Shown piece after piece: positions 15,635 to 27,161 of a stretch of 33,033 nucleotides of DNA (position 1 is its first letter; every line of letters starts with the position of its first letter). Below the pieces are notes generated by a model that was given only the letters and a program-made list of their open reading frames with translations, did no database searches and had not been told where the DNA came from. This stretch comes from Lachnospiraceae bacterium. GTDB taxonomy: Bacteria > Bacillota > Clostridia > Lachnospirales > Lachnospiraceae. Both the position numbers and the translations under genes were made by a program. The stretch is from contig JAILNN010000025.1 in assembly GCA_024691565.1 (NCBI GenBank), positions 1 through 33,033 on the forward strand, in the 5' to 3' direction.

Positions 15635-18600
15635 ATGGGCAGAGGTAATATTTTTAAAAAGGCTTGTAATATGAAAAATAGATATGTTTTTGATAGTACA
15701 AATAATTTAGAACACGATTGCAGGCCTATGGCTAAAAAAGAATATAATTTTAAAGGCGGATTCACCCTTGTTGAATTGTTAGTTATTATCGCCGTAATGA
15801 CTATTGTTTTGGGTGTTTCGGTTGTTGGCGCCTTGGGTTGGATTGCGCATTCTAAGCAGAAGGAAAATGAGGAGGCTGCTAGAGTTATCTTTATGGCTGC
15901 TCAGTCTAAGCTTGCCAATTCAATGAGTAGAGGTACATACGAGGATCTAGAAGCTGAGCTTAATAAGTATTCAACGGATATTTCGAATGCAAACAAGGAA
16001 ACATTAGGTCTTCCGACTGAAAAAGATAATGAAGGCGTAGAGCATAACTACGTCTATCTTAAGGTGGACAAAGGTGACTATTTGTCTTCTTCTCAGACTG
16101 CGTCTGAAAAGTTTTTGTTCAATCTTATTTCGTCTTATGTTTTTGATAGTTCGATTCTTGATGGTTCTTTTGTAGTTGAATTTGATATTACTGCAGGAAC
16201 CGTTCATTCAGTATTTTACAGCAGATCAATTAAAGAATTTAAATATGCGACAGATAGCAATGGAATCTCAGTTTCCTTTGGTAATTATTATATTGATGCA
16301 GAGGGAAGAACTGAGGCTAAGCTTGAAGATAAGGCGATTGGTTACTACAGTGCTAATCAGGTGAACTCAGCTAAGCTTTCATCTACAAACCTTAGATTAA
16401 CTACTCTTTCACTTAATAACGATGAGACACTTAATTTGAGATTTGGTAGTAACTCAGTTAATCAGGATTTGGATACAAGCTTTGACATCACTTTCTATCA
16501 AAAGAAAGATGGAGATGTTGGTCAGGTTATGGATAGTGATCATGAGCTTTTCACAACAACTGTAACCTATGGTGTTTTCGATGATGAAACAATGACAACA
16601 TCTAATGGCAAGGTTATTGCTTTCTCAGATTTGCCAATTAGGTTGAGTGGTTCTGATTCAACGCTTACAACAATGCCATTCCTCATTTCATATAACGGCT
16701 CTACATTTGAGCTTGTTTTGGATGCAAAGATGACAGCTGAAAAGATGGCGCTTCTTATCAAAGATAGCGAGGATGGAATTAATTCAAAAGAAGGCTTAAG
16801 TGTTACAAGACTTGCTGAACTTAAAAAAATGAACGCATTAAATGCAGCCTTCAGTAACCCTATTGATATTTTTGCTACAGTTCAGATTGATGTTAATACT
16901 GCATTTGCAGATCAGGAATATTCAGTTGGTGCAAGCGTTACATCTTCAACTGAGAATACAATGTTTGCAACCACAATTTCATCAGATACTGATGATGCTG
17001 ATGGTAGCAGTTCAAGCTATGATGTATATAAGATTGCTAAGAACAGACATTTATCAAATGTTCGTTTTATGGAGAAATTAAAGGATAATTCTAGTGAAAA
17101 GAATAAATATGTTTTAATCACAAATCTTAATTGGAATTCAAATATTATTTATGACATTAATTCATATGTTCCAGTGAATGCGACAGAGGCTGTCTTCCCT
17201 ACAATTAAGTCTCTTTCTAAGGGAAGCATTCTTGATGGTGGCGGATTTATGATTCAGAATTTACGCCTTGGATATGGCTCAAATGTAGATTATGGTTCAT
17301 ATGATTCTACTGGAAATAAGAATGGAAGCACATATACAAATAAGGCTACTTCTGTAGGTTTGGTTGGTGAGAACGATGGTGTTATCAGAAACTTCTACTT
17401 TAACAAATCTATGGTTTCTATTACAGATGGTGAGACGGGCGTTCCGGTTTCTCCTTACCTTAAGAGCATTGGTTTAGTTGCTGGTAAGAATACAGGTAAT
17501 ATCAATAACCTTTATTTCTACTCAACCTGTGGAGTTAATGCATTCATTGATTATCAAACAGCAACTGATGTTACAAGAACTGATGGTGCTGGAATTGGTA
17601 TGGTTGCTGGAACGATGGCTCTTGATGCAGATGAGGGAAGTTCTTCAAACACTACTGAAAAGATTTATAAGATTCTTATCAAAGGAACTGTTAATGGTGA
17701 AATTGTAAATGCTGAAACAAGTTCAGCTGGATTTACAGAGACAAGCATTACCGGTGAAAATGATAATGATTATAAGTATGCTGGTATTGGAAGCATTTGT
17801 GGCTACTTAGCTGTTAATAGTGCGGATGCATTTATTGGACACGAAAAGACTGATAATGATGGTAAGTTAAACAATGTTATGAAGAGTGGTCTTTCTACTC
17901 TTGCTAAGAAAGCTATTATTAATCAGGCTGATGTTGAAGGAAATATGTTTACTGGTGGTTTGGTTGGTAACCTTAACACAACAGTTGATGTAACAACTAA
18001 TGACTATCAGTTAATGAATATTCATAACGAAGGTTTCATCAGTGCTCAAACAAATCCAAGCGCTGAATTAATTGAAGAATTTGAAAAAGAAGATGCTCAC
18101 TTTACTACCTTGGACGGTTTCTTTACAGGTGGTGTGGTTGGCTATGCTTATAATTCAACACTTACAAATTGTACCTACACAATGAAGAATTCATCAAAGA
18201 TTGCAGCTTATTCAAATAGTAGTACAGCACATAGTCAGCTTATTGCTGATGCAAAGGGATTCTTTGTTGGAGGAATTATTGGATATAGTGATACAAGTAA
18301 TGTTCAGGGTTGTAGGACAATGGCTGGCGGATATTTAGTTGGCTATGATTATGTCGGTGGTATCACAGGTGGTATGAAGAGTGATGATGTTGAAGCGGCA
18401 ACAAGTACCGATAGTCACTACGTTCTTATTTCTGGAAACACTTCAAATAAGGCTTATGTAATTGGTCATAGTTTTGTTGGTGGTATTTCTGGATCTAACC
18501 GTGCAGGAAGTAAGATTGTTGATTGTAGTAATGACGGAGCGGTTGCTGGATATGGAATTGATATCGGTGGTATCGTTGGAAAGAACGTTGGAACTGATGA

Positions 18601-21600
18601 AAAAGAGGCTTTGATTAGTAACTGTACATCAACTCTTTATGATTATGGTAGTGAAGTATTTTCCTTGGTTAAGGATGTTTGGCAGTTCTTTGGTTCAAAC
18701 GTTGGTGGCCAGGTTGGATTTAATAAAAATGGTACAGTTGAATATTCTGGAGATTTAATTTCAGATGATGAAACAACAGTTTCTTCTGTATCTGTTGGAA
18801 AGAATAATGTCGGTGGCTTCATTGGTTACAATGCTGAAAATGGTAATCTTGATATGGGAGATGCTTCTGGTTACGTTAGTGGTCGAGTTTATGGTACTGG
18901 CGATTGTGTCGGTGGTTTCATTGGACTAAATGCAGAGCCAACAATTCTTAAGAAGAAGATTACAGTTTCTACTAACAACATCGAAGGAAGATATATTGTT
19001 GGTGGTATTATTGGTGCAAACATTATTAAGCCATCAGAAAATGTTGTCTTTAAATTAAAATATGATAACCCAATTTCTAAGGTAACTGGAACAAGCGTTG
19101 TTGGTGGAACAATTGGTTATAACATGCTTGTTACAAATACTGTTTCTGATAAGATTTCTTCCTACGATACAGAGGTAGATGATTTTTATCAGACTTTCAT
19201 CACAATTGACAGTTCTTCAAAGGTAATTAGTGATGCAAATGTTTTAACTGCTAATACCAATTATTTGATGTCAATTACTGGAGATGGAAGTGGCACAGTA
19301 TTTAATAATGCTGAAGTTTCAGCTACAACATACGGCGGTGGAATCATTGGTGTTAATAACGAAGATACAATGATGCGTATCTACAATGTTATTAACGAGG
19401 GTGATATTTCTGAAATTGGTTCTACTTCTGATAAAATCAAGTTATCAGAATTTGCTGGCGATGCTGTAGACAGAACTTATGTAACAGGAATTATCGGTGG
19501 TATCGTCGGATTTAATAATACAAATACAGTTATCGATAGATGTAAGAATAAAGGCTCACTTGAATTTAAGTATGCTGGATATGGATCAATCGTTGGAATG
19601 AATGAAGGATATATTCTTAATTGTGAGCTTGCTTCTAACATTGGTAAGAACAACGTAAATATCCTTGGTGGTATCGTTGGAATTAACTATGATGGTGGCA
19701 AGAAAACAGCGGTTGATTTCACAGACTTTGGATTTAGTGAGTATCAGTATTACCCTGGTACAGTTGAGGATTGTATCAAAAACGAAGGAACTTCACTAAC
19801 TGGTGGAGGAATCGTTGGTGGTATCGTTGGTTTGAATATTCAAACAGAGGGCGATGATTATAATGGTGGTATTGTTGTTAAATGTGATAGCTACGGTGAA
19901 ATCAATGGTAAGACTGATGTTGGTGGATTTGTTGGAGTCAACATGGGTTCACTAAAACTCAGGTCACAGTCCTTAACCACAAAGGAACTTACCGTTAAGG
20001 GTAAATCAAATGTTGGTGGCTTTATTGGTAGAAATACTTGTGGAGCTACTAGTGCAACTGAAGAAACAGAAGTTGGATATATTTCATATGTAAAAAAGGC
20101 TTGTTCTTACGGAGAAGGAATGACAATTACTGTTAAGGCAACAACAGCTTACGCTGGCGGTATTGTTGGATACCTTGAATATGGTGCAATTGAGGGAACA
20201 AGTAATTATTATATTGAGAATCACGCAAGTGTTGAGGCAGTTAAGTATGCCGGTGGAATTATTGGAAGAATTAAGACAGATTATGATGATGATATTAATA
20301 ATTCTGATAAGGCTACAATTTCTTATGTAGAGAACTACGGTGATGTTACTTCTACTGAAGGATATGCTGGTGGTATTTTACCAGTTAATGATATCGTTCT
20401 TAAGAAGTGTACTGATAAAGGAAATGTTAAAAGTTCAGGAACATTTGCTGGTGGTATTACAGCGGTTAATAATAGTCAGATTATTGGTTGTGAGGTTTCT
20501 GCTAATGGAGAAACTGGAATTACAATTTCTTCGAATGAGGGAATTGGAGGAGCAATTGTTGCTGAGAATGCCACAGGTAAAATTGTTCGTGGATGTATCG
20601 TTGGTGATGTAGATTCAAGCGATGCTGGAGATGTTACAGTTTCAGGTAAGAAGCTTGCTTGCATTGGTCTTGCAATTGGCACGAACAGTGGTGAAATTAG
20701 AAATATTAAGATTTATCCGAATGTAAAAGTTAGAACAAATAAGTCTAATGTCGTTCTTGGTGGTGTTGTTGGAAGAAACACAGCAGACGGTTATATTAAC
20801 TATGAAGATGGTGAAATTATCACAGATTCTAGTAAGGCAATTGTCAGTGATGCAACCTTAAGTGAAAAGACATGTTTGAAGGTTGAGTCTACAGACAGCA
20901 GTCTTAATAATGTTAAATACTTAGGTGGTATTGTTGGTGAGAACCTTGGTCATGTTGCGTTGGCTGGTTTCTCTGGACAGATTGGAAGTAGTAGCTTTAC
21001 TGCAACACCTTATGTAGGAACAGCATTTGGTGGAATCGCTGGAATTAATAAATCTGGCGGTGTGATTACAAAGTGCTATATTTCTGGCGCAGATATGCAA
21101 ATCAAAGGAATGTTTGCAGCTAACAATTCACAGTCATCGGCTGAAAAGCTAGAAAGTTCAGCCTTCATCGGAGGTATTGCTGGACTTAATGCCAAGGGTG
21201 GACAGATTTTGAATTCTTATATTGATGAGAATGAGAAGACAAATTCTGGAAGTGCTACAAAGATTTACATTACAAACGGAATGGCCGGTGGTATTTCTGG
21301 TGCTAATGCCGGAACAATCAAGAGATGTGGTTATTCTGATGATATGGCAATGGTTGATGATGTTGTTAAGCTTCTTTACACAGAGAATACACGTGATTTA
21401 ACAACGCTTAAGAAGAACTTTGGTCGTACAGACGCAAAGGGATATAGCAAGTATTATGATATTGATGATAATGATAAACCAGATAATTTAGCAGGAACAA
21501 TTACTACAATTAAGTTGAGTACTGGTAAAGGATATATTGGTGGTATTACTGGATATAATGCGCAGACCGGTGTTATTGAGGAAAGTGCATCTGGTAAGTG

Positions 21601-24600
21601 GATGGTTTACTGTACCGGTGTTCAGGATGAAAACTCATATGTAGGTGGCGTTATTGGTATCAATGAGACAGACAAAGATCTGCTTTGTAATATTAATAAT
21701 GCATTTGTTTGTAGAAAACAGACATCTTCAATTACAAGGATGTATGCCGGTGGAATCATGGCACTTCAGAGTAATAGAACAAGTTCTGACTGGACAGTTG
21801 ATTCTTGTATCAACTGTGGTGTTGTTAAAGAGTATTTAACACATAATGTTGCCGGAATTGCAGCAAGATGGATTAACAATGGTGGAACCTTTGAGAGATG
21901 TATGAATTTTGGAGCTCTCTATACTAATAGGCAAGCTGGTAGCCAGGGAACTGCAGCTGGTATCGTTGGATTTGTAAATGCGCTTACATCTGGACAGACA
22001 ATTAACATTTTATCATGTCAGAATCATGGTGCAGTTAATATTCCTGTTGGTTCTGGTATCGACCCTACTAAGTCTTTAAGTGGCCAAACACCAAAAGCAT
22101 ATACATGTGCAAACGACGTATCTGGTATTGTTGCAGAGTTAAATGCTCCAAATGCCACAGAAATCTTGAAGATTAATATTGTTGATTGTGTTAATGGTAA
22201 GGATGCCATTGTTATTGGATATTCACAGGGCGATGGTATGGTTTCTTGGATTGGTGGAGATACTGGAGTTAAAACAGATACTGTAATCTGTAACATAAAT
22301 CGTTGTAGAAATTATTCAGATGATATTAGAAGTTTCAACAATTCAAACACAAAAGCATTTAGCAGAAATCGTACAGCAGGTATATTCGGATGTGCGCAAT
22401 CGCCATCTACATTTACTAATTACAAGGGATATATATCTATTAGAAACTGTTTTAACATAAATAATACAGAACAGAGCTATAGTAATTATAATAATTTCTG
22501 TAATGGTAGAATAATTGGATCTAATAAAGTAAATGCAGTAACAACTGATGTAAAAATGTTTAAGAACTGTGGAAACAATTACTACATGGATTATTATAGT
22601 TTCTATTATAAGAGTTCAACAACATTAAGCGTTGGTGAGGCAGAATGTTCAAATAGAATAGCTAAAGATGATGTAGATCAAGAGACTTGTACTTATGTAT
22701 TTGATACAGAAGAAAGTAGAGTAGGTTATCCGACAAGAATTTATGCTGTTAAGGATACTGATGAGAGTGACAGCAGCAAGATTTATAAGGCTGTTTTAGA
22801 TTACGATTCATACAACCTTGCAGAGTTTAGTTCAAATAATGCATGGTATGATACAAGTTCTAAAACAATTAAATCTAAGCTAGCTAGTGGATTATTTAAT
22901 ACTTCAGTAACTACTACAAATGTTGCATCTATGCAGTTTGAATTTGAGGAATTAGATGGAAATTCTAAGGCTAGTGCTAAGGATATTGAGGATGAAGATA
23001 TTCAGGAATTCTTCGCAAATGTAGTAGATGCTGAGTCTCTATCACCTGTAACAAGTCTTACCTTAGCTAAGAGTGAAGGTAAGTACAAACTTAGTTGGAC
23101 AGATCCAAACACTGCTACTGAGTATTACAGTGTTCAGGCTGAGGCGTATAAGGTAGCAAAAGGAGCTACATTTAATGTCGATAACCTTGGTTCTTATACA
23201 AAGGTTGAAAATAGCGATGTTGACCTTGTTTCATATCAGACAGATATTGAATTTACATTGCCTGATGAAGTAGAAATTGATGCGGGTTACGATTATTATG
23301 TTGTTGCAAGAGTTAAACCACAAAATTCAAATGTTGCAATAAGTGCTTCAGTTAGATGGAGTGATTATGCTTATGTTTCAGCACAAAACATCATGACAAA
23401 ACCTGATTTGGAAGTAATAAGATATAAGGACAAGTGGTACTTACATCTTAAGAATGCTGATGAATTCCCATCAGATACTGATTGGGTTGTTACGGCCAAG
23501 ACAATTGATGGTTACATTAAGAATGTTCAGATTAAAAAGAGTAATAGTAATACATCACCTCTTCCATATTGTGTAGCATTATCTCATAGCAATCAGGTTG
23601 ACTCTGTTTTAAGAGCAACTGCTAAAGATAATTCAACAAATACAACCTATATGGAATCAGAACTCTTTAGTTCAAATGTATTTATTCCAACAGGATATAT
23701 TCCTGCAAGCAATTATAATATTTATGTCTTGGGCGCAAATGGTGATGGAAGTATTGTTCCTAGTGGTAAGTCATCTGAGGACTTTAGTTTCGAGATTCAG
23801 TTAAAGACTCATGATAGCTTTGCTTATCAGCCAGAATTTAGAGTTGAGCTTTATGGTACTGATAACAATAAAGATAGTGAGACTTATGGAAAGGTTGTTA
23901 CCTTTGCATCTCAGTTGATTGCTTTAAATAATACTAACTACACAACAGTAACTTTTGATAGTACAAATCTTCCTACGCCGGATGAACTTGAGAACTATTC
24001 AGATATACATTTTGTTGCATACTATGCATCGACTGGACTTGGACCTGTTTACAATTACTATGAAGTACCTGAAAGTCTTGAGGCATCTGTAAAGAGTAAT
24101 GCTACTGGTTATACAAGAAAAGAGGGTTATATTTATGATAAGTTTACAGAGTCATATATTTATGCAAACCCTGTAAATTCATCATATCGAGCAAGCCAAT
24201 ATAAGAATAATAATTACTTTGAAGGAGCATATTCAATTGACTTCCTTGATAAGCCAGTGCTCAATGATGAAGGTACTTATTCAATTAATGATGATGATAA
24301 GATGACATATACCTTTAAGTGGGATGAAGATAATAGAACATCCGACACTTATGAGATTAAGGCATATGGATTAGTACTTGCAGATGATACCGACCCTGAT
24401 TCGGACGTTGTTACAGAGGTTAAAGAGGACTTAAGTGATTACTACACAAATACCGACAGATATGTTACTGTAGCAACTAATGATTGGGATTATGATGCCA
24501 TTAGACTTGAAGTTTATGGACAGGGTGGAACAGTTACAAATAATGTTTATTATCTAGGTAGAATGGATAAAGAGAACTACATAATTCCTCGCAGATTACC

Positions 24601-26323
24601 TAAGCTTGAAGCGCCACATGCGAGTCTTGTTGACCAGGATGGTATCGTTTATGATATTAGTTGGAGCGGTGACGTGGACGAAGAATACACTGTAGGATAT
24701 AATGTGGTAGTTCTTAAAGATGGAGAAAGAACAATAGTTGGAACTACAGATGATATCACAGCTACTAAGTTGAGAGTTGATCTTGAACAGTTCAGTGGTG
24801 AGGATGTTAAGATTTATGTTGTTGCCTTGGCTGATCCTGAAGCTAATGGTAATAAGGTTTACAATTCACCTGCAGGAACAACAACTAGTCTTAGTGTAAT
24901 TAGCAGACTAGATAGGCCGGATGTTAAGTTCAGTTGGAATGAAGAGTTGACAGAAGGCGATTATGTTTCTGAAGAAGATTTCGCAAGCGAGAGTAGTAAG
25001 CTCTTCGCAAATGTAACTGGAGATTCTAAGCTTAATGGTTCATACCTCTTCTATGGTATCCTTTATGAGACAGAGGAGGAAGCTCAGGCAGATCTTAATA
25101 CATTGAATCAGTTACTTTCAGGAGGTCTTTCTGGAAATGAGCTTAATTCTTCGATTATGACAACTGTTGAAGACTTAGTTACAGCGGCAAGACTTTACTC
25201 ATTCGGATTTGATAGTAGAAGAATTGGTGAAGACGAAGGAAGCACAAGTTCACCATTTGCATATTCACTTTCACTTGAGAAGTTTGGAAACTCTGAAGAA
25301 GAGTGGTCACTTGAATATGCAGGTCGTTACCTCCTTCCATTCCTTAGAGCAACTGGTAATACATCAGTAAGTTCAGCATATGGTTGGAATTCAAATGAGA
25401 TTTTGAGACTTCCAGTTGTTAAGTTTGATGCACCAAATATTACTAAGACAGTTACCGAGCGAGAAATGACTGGTAATGTTTACGATATTGCGAAGTATAT
25501 TAATCCTAAACAGGAAATTACTTCTACATTAGAATTTGAGACATATAGCTGGAGTAGAACAGATAAATGTCCAGATAGCTTTGATTTCGTACTTAACCTT
25601 AATACTAATAAGTTAGATTCAGAGGGAAGTGTAGCTACTTGGGCTGATAAGGTTGGACTTTCAATCTTTACTGAAGAAGTTGAAGAAGAGGTTGATGGCG
25701 AGACTGTTACTAATGAATACTTCGCAGCTGATATCACTAAGATTGATGGTGATGAGAAGACACATTATACTAGAAAGCAGATTATTGCAAAGGCAGAAGC
25801 TGCAATAGAATCAGGAGTTGAATCTAGAGTAACAAGCGAAGGCGCGGTAATGATTTACTACGATGCAATCGACGATGATGGAAATCCTGATTATGATAAC
25901 TACTACACAATCGAAGAAACAGATGGATATAAGGCATACGGAGTAAATGGTGACATCTTCTTCGTTGAAAAACTTATTGGTGACGATGCCGTTAAGTTAA
26001 ATATTCCTGGATATACAAATTACATTTCAGGAACAGTTAACTACGATGGTTCAAACTATACTCATTACCTCTTCAGTAAGGCATTAACTGTGACTTACGA
26101 AGAAAATGAGGATGAATATAACTACAGTATAGTTGTTCCTAAGCCTTCAGGAAGCTTTACATTTGAAGTTATTAATGAATTAGGAAATACATACGAATGT
26201 ACAGCAACCTACTTAGGTGATTACATTACTGAGGGAACAATTATCACAAGTGCTGAAGAAGATTCAGAGCAGTATATTACTTCTGATGAAATTAAGATTG
26301 AGAACGATACGGTTGTGAAGTAA
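15635..26323 (+). CDS. Giant type IV pilin-like protein with GLUG repeats
   Basis: A 3562-aa protein with a type IV prepilin N-terminus. A long basic leader ends KGG at residue 42, followed by FTLVELLVIIAVMTIVLG, with the conserved Glu at +5 (Glu47) and a membrane helix. Residues about 570-2290 hold around 40 GLUG-like motifs (VGGIIGYN, IGGIVGFN, AGGISGAN and similar) spaced by roughly 25-70 residues, expected to form a long Gly-rich beta-structured rod. From about 2470 to 3500 come Fn3-like or other beta-sandwich domains (VTSLTLAKSEGKYKLSWTDP, ASLVDQDGIVYDISW). There is no sortase signal or C-terminal TM, so it would be held by the pilin helix or built into a pilus tip. ATG 15635 has GGAGG eight bases upstream; an upstream TTG lacks a site. 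It is first in a four-gene operon and best matches GspH/FimT by position and motif. The large size suggests an adhesin. Confidence 0.85.
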   Translation: MGRGNIFKKACNMKNRYVFDSTNNLEHDCRPMAKKEYNFKGGFTLVELLVIIAVMTIVLGVSVVGALGWIAHSKQKENEEAARVIFMAAQSKLANSMSRGTYEDLEAELNKYSTDISNANKETLGLPTEKDNEGVEHNYVYLKVDKGDYLSSSQTASEKFLFNLISSYVFDSSILDGSFVVEFDITAGTVHSVFYSRSIKEFKYATDSNGISVSFGNYYIDAEGRTEAKLEDKAIGYYSANQVNSAKLSSTNLRLTTLSLNNDETLNLRFGSNSVNQDLDTSFDITFYQKKDGDVGQVMDSDHELFTTTVTYGVFDDETMTTSNGKVIAFSDLPIRLSGSDSTLTTMPFLISYNGSTFELVLDAKMTAEKMALLIKDSEDGINSKEGLSVTRLAELKKMNALNAAFSNPIDIFATVQIDVNTAFADQEYSVGASVTSSTENTMFATTISSDTDDADGSSSSYDVYKIAKNRHLSNVRFMEKLKDNSSEKNKYVLITNLNWNSNIIYDINSYVPVNATEAVFPTIKSLSKGSILDGGGFMIQNLRLGYGSNVDYGSYDSTGNKNGSTYTNKATSVGLVGENDGVIRNFYFNKSMVSITDGETGVPVSPYLKSIGLVAGKNTGNINNLYFYSTCGVNAFIDYQTATDVTRTDGAGIGMVAGTMALDADEGSSSNTTEKIYKILIKGTVNGEIVNAETSSAGFTETSITGENDNDYKYAGIGSICGYLAVNSADAFIGHEKTDNDGKLNNVMKSGLSTLAKKAIINQADVEGNMFTGGLVGNLNTTVDVTTNDYQLMNIHNEGFISAQTNPSAELIEEFEKEDAHFTTLDGFFTGGVVGYAYNSTLTNCTYTMKNSSKIAAYSNSSTAHSQLIADAKGFFVGGIIGYSDTSNVQGCRTMAGGYLVGYDYVGGITGGMKSDDVEAATSTDSHYVLISGNTSNKAYVIGHSFVGGISGSNRAGSKIVDCSNDGAVAGYGIDIGGIVGKNVGTDEKEALISNCTSTLYDYGSEVFSLVKDVWQFFGSNVGGQVGFNKNGTVEYSGDLISDDETTVSSVSVGKNNVGGFIGYNAENGNLDMGDASGYVSGRVYGTGDCVGGFIGLNAEPTILKKKITVSTNNIEGRYIVGGIIGANIIKPSENVVFKLKYDNPISKVTGTSVVGGTIGYNMLVTNTVSDKISSYDTEVDDFYQTFITIDSSSKVISDANVLTANTNYLMSITGDGSGTVFNNAEVSATTYGGGIIGVNNEDTMMRIYNVINEGDISEIGSTSDKIKLSEFAGDAVDRTYVTGIIGGIVGFNNTNTVIDRCKNKGSLEFKYAGYGSIVGMNEGYILNCELASNIGKNNVNILGGIVGINYDGGKKTAVDFTDFGFSEYQYYPGTVEDCIKNEGTSLTGGGIVGGIVGLNIQTEGDDYNGGIVVKCDSYGEINGKTDVGGFVGVNMGSLKLRSQSLTTKELTVKGKSNVGGFIGRNTCGATSATEETEVGYISYVKKACSYGEGMTITVKATTAYAGGIVGYLEYGAIEGTSNYYIENHASVEAVKYAGGIIGRIKTDYDDDINNSDKATISYVENYGDVTSTEGYAGGILPVNDIVLKKCTDKGNVKSSGTFAGGITAVNNSQIIGCEVSANGETGITISSNEGIGGAIVAENATGKIVRGCIVGDVDSSDAGDVTVSGKKLACIGLAIGTNSGEIRNIKIYPNVKVRTNKSNVVLGGVVGRNTADGYINYEDGEIITDSSKAIVSDATLSEKTCLKVESTDSSLNNVKYLGGIVGENLGHVALAGFSGQIGSSSFTATPYVGTAFGGIAGINKSGGVITKCYISGADMQIKGMFAANNSQSSAEKLESSAFIGGIAGLNAKGGQILNSYIDENEKTNSGSATKIYITNGMAGGISGANAGTIKRCGYSDDMAMVDDVVKLLYTENTRDLTTLKKNFGRTDAKGYSKYYDIDDNDKPDNLAGTITTIKLSTGKGYIGGITGYNAQTGVIEESASGKWMVYCTGVQDENSYVGGVIGINETDKDLLCNINNAFVCRKQTSSITRMYAGGIMALQSNRTSSDWTVDSCINCGVVKEYLTHNVAGIAARWINNGGTFERCMNFGALYTNRQAGSQGTAAGIVGFVNALTSGQTINILSCQNHGAVNIPVGSGIDPTKSLSGQTPKAYTCANDVSGIVAELNAPNATEILKINIVDCVNGKDAIVIGYSQGDGMVSWIGGDTGVKTDTVICNINRCRNYSDDIRSFNNSNTKAFSRNRTAGIFGCAQSPSTFTNYKGYISIRNCFNINNTEQSYSNYNNFCNGRIIGSNKVNAVTTDVKMFKNCGNNYYMDYYSFYYKSSTTLSVGEAECSNRIAKDDVDQETCTYVFDTEESRVGYPTRIYAVKDTDESDSSKIYKAVLDYDSYNLAEFSSNNAWYDTSSKTIKSKLASGLFNTSVTTTNVASMQFEFEELDGNSKASAKDIEDEDIQEFFANVVDAESLSPVTSLTLAKSEGKYKLSWTDPNTATEYYSVQAEAYKVAKGATFNVDNLGSYTKVENSDVDLVSYQTDIEFTLPDEVEIDAGYDYYVVARVKPQNSNVAISASVRWSDYAYVSAQNIMTKPDLEVIRYKDKWYLHLKNADEFPSDTDWVVTAKTIDGYIKNVQIKKSNSNTSPLPYCVALSHSNQVDSVLRATAKDNSTNTTYMESELFSSNVFIPTGYIPASNYNIYVLGANGDGSIVPSGKSSEDFSFEIQLKTHDSFAYQPEFRVELYGTDNNKDSETYGKVVTFASQLIALNNTNYTTVTFDSTNLPTPDELENYSDIHFVAYYASTGLGPVYNYYEVPESLEASVKSNATGYTRKEGYIYDKFTESYIYANPVNSSYRASQYKNNNYFEGAYSIDFLDKPVLNDEGTYSINDDDKMTYTFKWDEDNRTSDTYEIKAYGLVLADDTDPDSDVVTEVKEDLSDYYTNTDRYVTVATNDWDYDAIRLEVYGQGGTVTNNVYYLGRMDKENYIIPRRLPKLEAPHASLVDQDGIVYDISWSGDVDEEYTVGYNVVVLKDGERTIVGTTDDITATKLRVDLEQFSGEDVKIYVVALADPEANGNKVYNSPAGTTTSLSVISRLDRPDVKFSWNEELTEGDYVSEEDFASESSKLFANVTGDSKLNGSYLFYGILYETEEEAQADLNTLNQLLSGGLSGNELNSSIMTTVEDLVTAARLYSFGFDSRRIGEDEGSTSSPFAYSLSLEKFGNSEEEWSLEYAGRYLLPFLRATGNTSVSSAYGWNSNEILRLPVVKFDAPNITKTVTEREMTGNVYDIAKYINPKQEITSTLEFETYSWSRTDKCPDSFDFVLNLNTNKLDSEGSVATWADKVGLSIFTEEVEEEVDGETVTNEYFAADITKIDGDEKTHYTRKQIIAKAEAAIESGVESRVTSEGAVMIYYDAIDDDGNPDYDNYYTIEETDGYKAYGVNGDIFFVEKLIGDDAVKLNIPGYTNYISGTVNYDGSNYTHYLFSKALTVTYEENEDEYNYSIVVPKPSGSFTFEVINELGNTYECTATYLGDYITEGTIITSAEEDSEQYITSDEIKIENDTVVK

Positions 26324-26369
26324 GAACTTAAAATATTTTTTAAAACTAAAATGAAAGGAGGTGGGGAAG

Positions 26370-27161
26370 ATGAAAACAAAAAAGATTAGTTTACCAGGAA
26401 AATCTGGGATTAAGGGAATGCTTAAGGATAAGAGCGGAACGTCAATAATTGTCGTGACCATTGTAATGGCGATTGTTGCCTTTGTTTGTCTTTCCCTCCT
26501 CCTTGTTTCTTATCAGATGGTATCGTCAGCAAATGATGATGCGCTGAATGATAGGTATTACAGGCAGGCTGAGTCACTTTCAAATGTTATTAAGTTGAGA
26601 CTTACGTCTGGTAAAAATCCTGAAAAGAATACGATAGAGGAATTTATCTATGAATTTATGTCAGATAATGTAAATTACCCTGTTACAGCAGATATTGCTA
26701 GTAATGTTGAATTTACAGCTGATGAACCAGAAGGAGATACGGCAGATGGATATCTTGGAATGTCTGTTAGATTGAAAAAGGAGCTTGCTTCTGGAACAGA
26801 AGATGAAGAGAATGCTTCTAGTAACAATGGATGGTCTGAAAGAAAAGAATACCATTGTACCATTAAGGTTAGTGCCCTTGTTGATGATGAAAAGGTTAGT
26901 ACTGTCACACAGAGGCATTTGTTCTACTTAGCTGATTCATCATATAAATACTATTCAATGGACGATGAGGGTAACAAGACATATTATGAATTAGATGCTA
27001 CAGATAATGAGTATATTATTGTGAATGGTAAAGACGTGAAGATTGCTTCACTACAAAATAGTAAAGGTTCATATAATGATGGAAGCACTGATTTTATTAT
27101 TTACAGAGAGCTAGATTCTAATAATACAAGTTATAAGTTTGAATTTATTGGATATTATTAA
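26370..27161 (+). CDS. Minor pilin-like protein, GspK/PilX type
   Basis: A 263-aa protein with a 23-residue basic leader ending KDKSG, then TSIIVVTIVMAIVAFVCLSL. The hydrophobic helix and Gly(-1) fit class III signal peptides, but position +5 is Val, not Glu. Loss of Glu+5 is characteristic of GspK and PilX, which sit at the extreme tip of pseudopili and initiate assembly. The rest (about 55-263) is a soluble domain with a helix (DALNDRYYRQAESLSNVIKLRL) running on from the TM and then beta-rich sequence. ATG 26370 is preceded by AAAGGAGG with eight bases spacing. It lies 46 bp after the giant gene with no terminator, so it is cotranscribed. The family assignment is by architecture only. Confidence 0.7.
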   Translation: MKTKKISLPGKSGIKGMLKDKSGTSIIVVTIVMAIVAFVCLSLLLVSYQMVSSANDDALNDRYYRQAESLSNVIKLRLTSGKNPEKNTIEEFIYEFMSDNVNYPVTADIASNVEFTADEPEGDTADGYLGMSVRLKKELASGTEDEENASSNNGWSERKEYHCTIKVSALVDDEKVSTVTQRHLFYLADSSYKYYSMDDEGNKTYYELDATDNEYIIVNGKDVKIASLQNSKGSYNDGSTDFIIYRELDSNNTSYKFEFIGYY

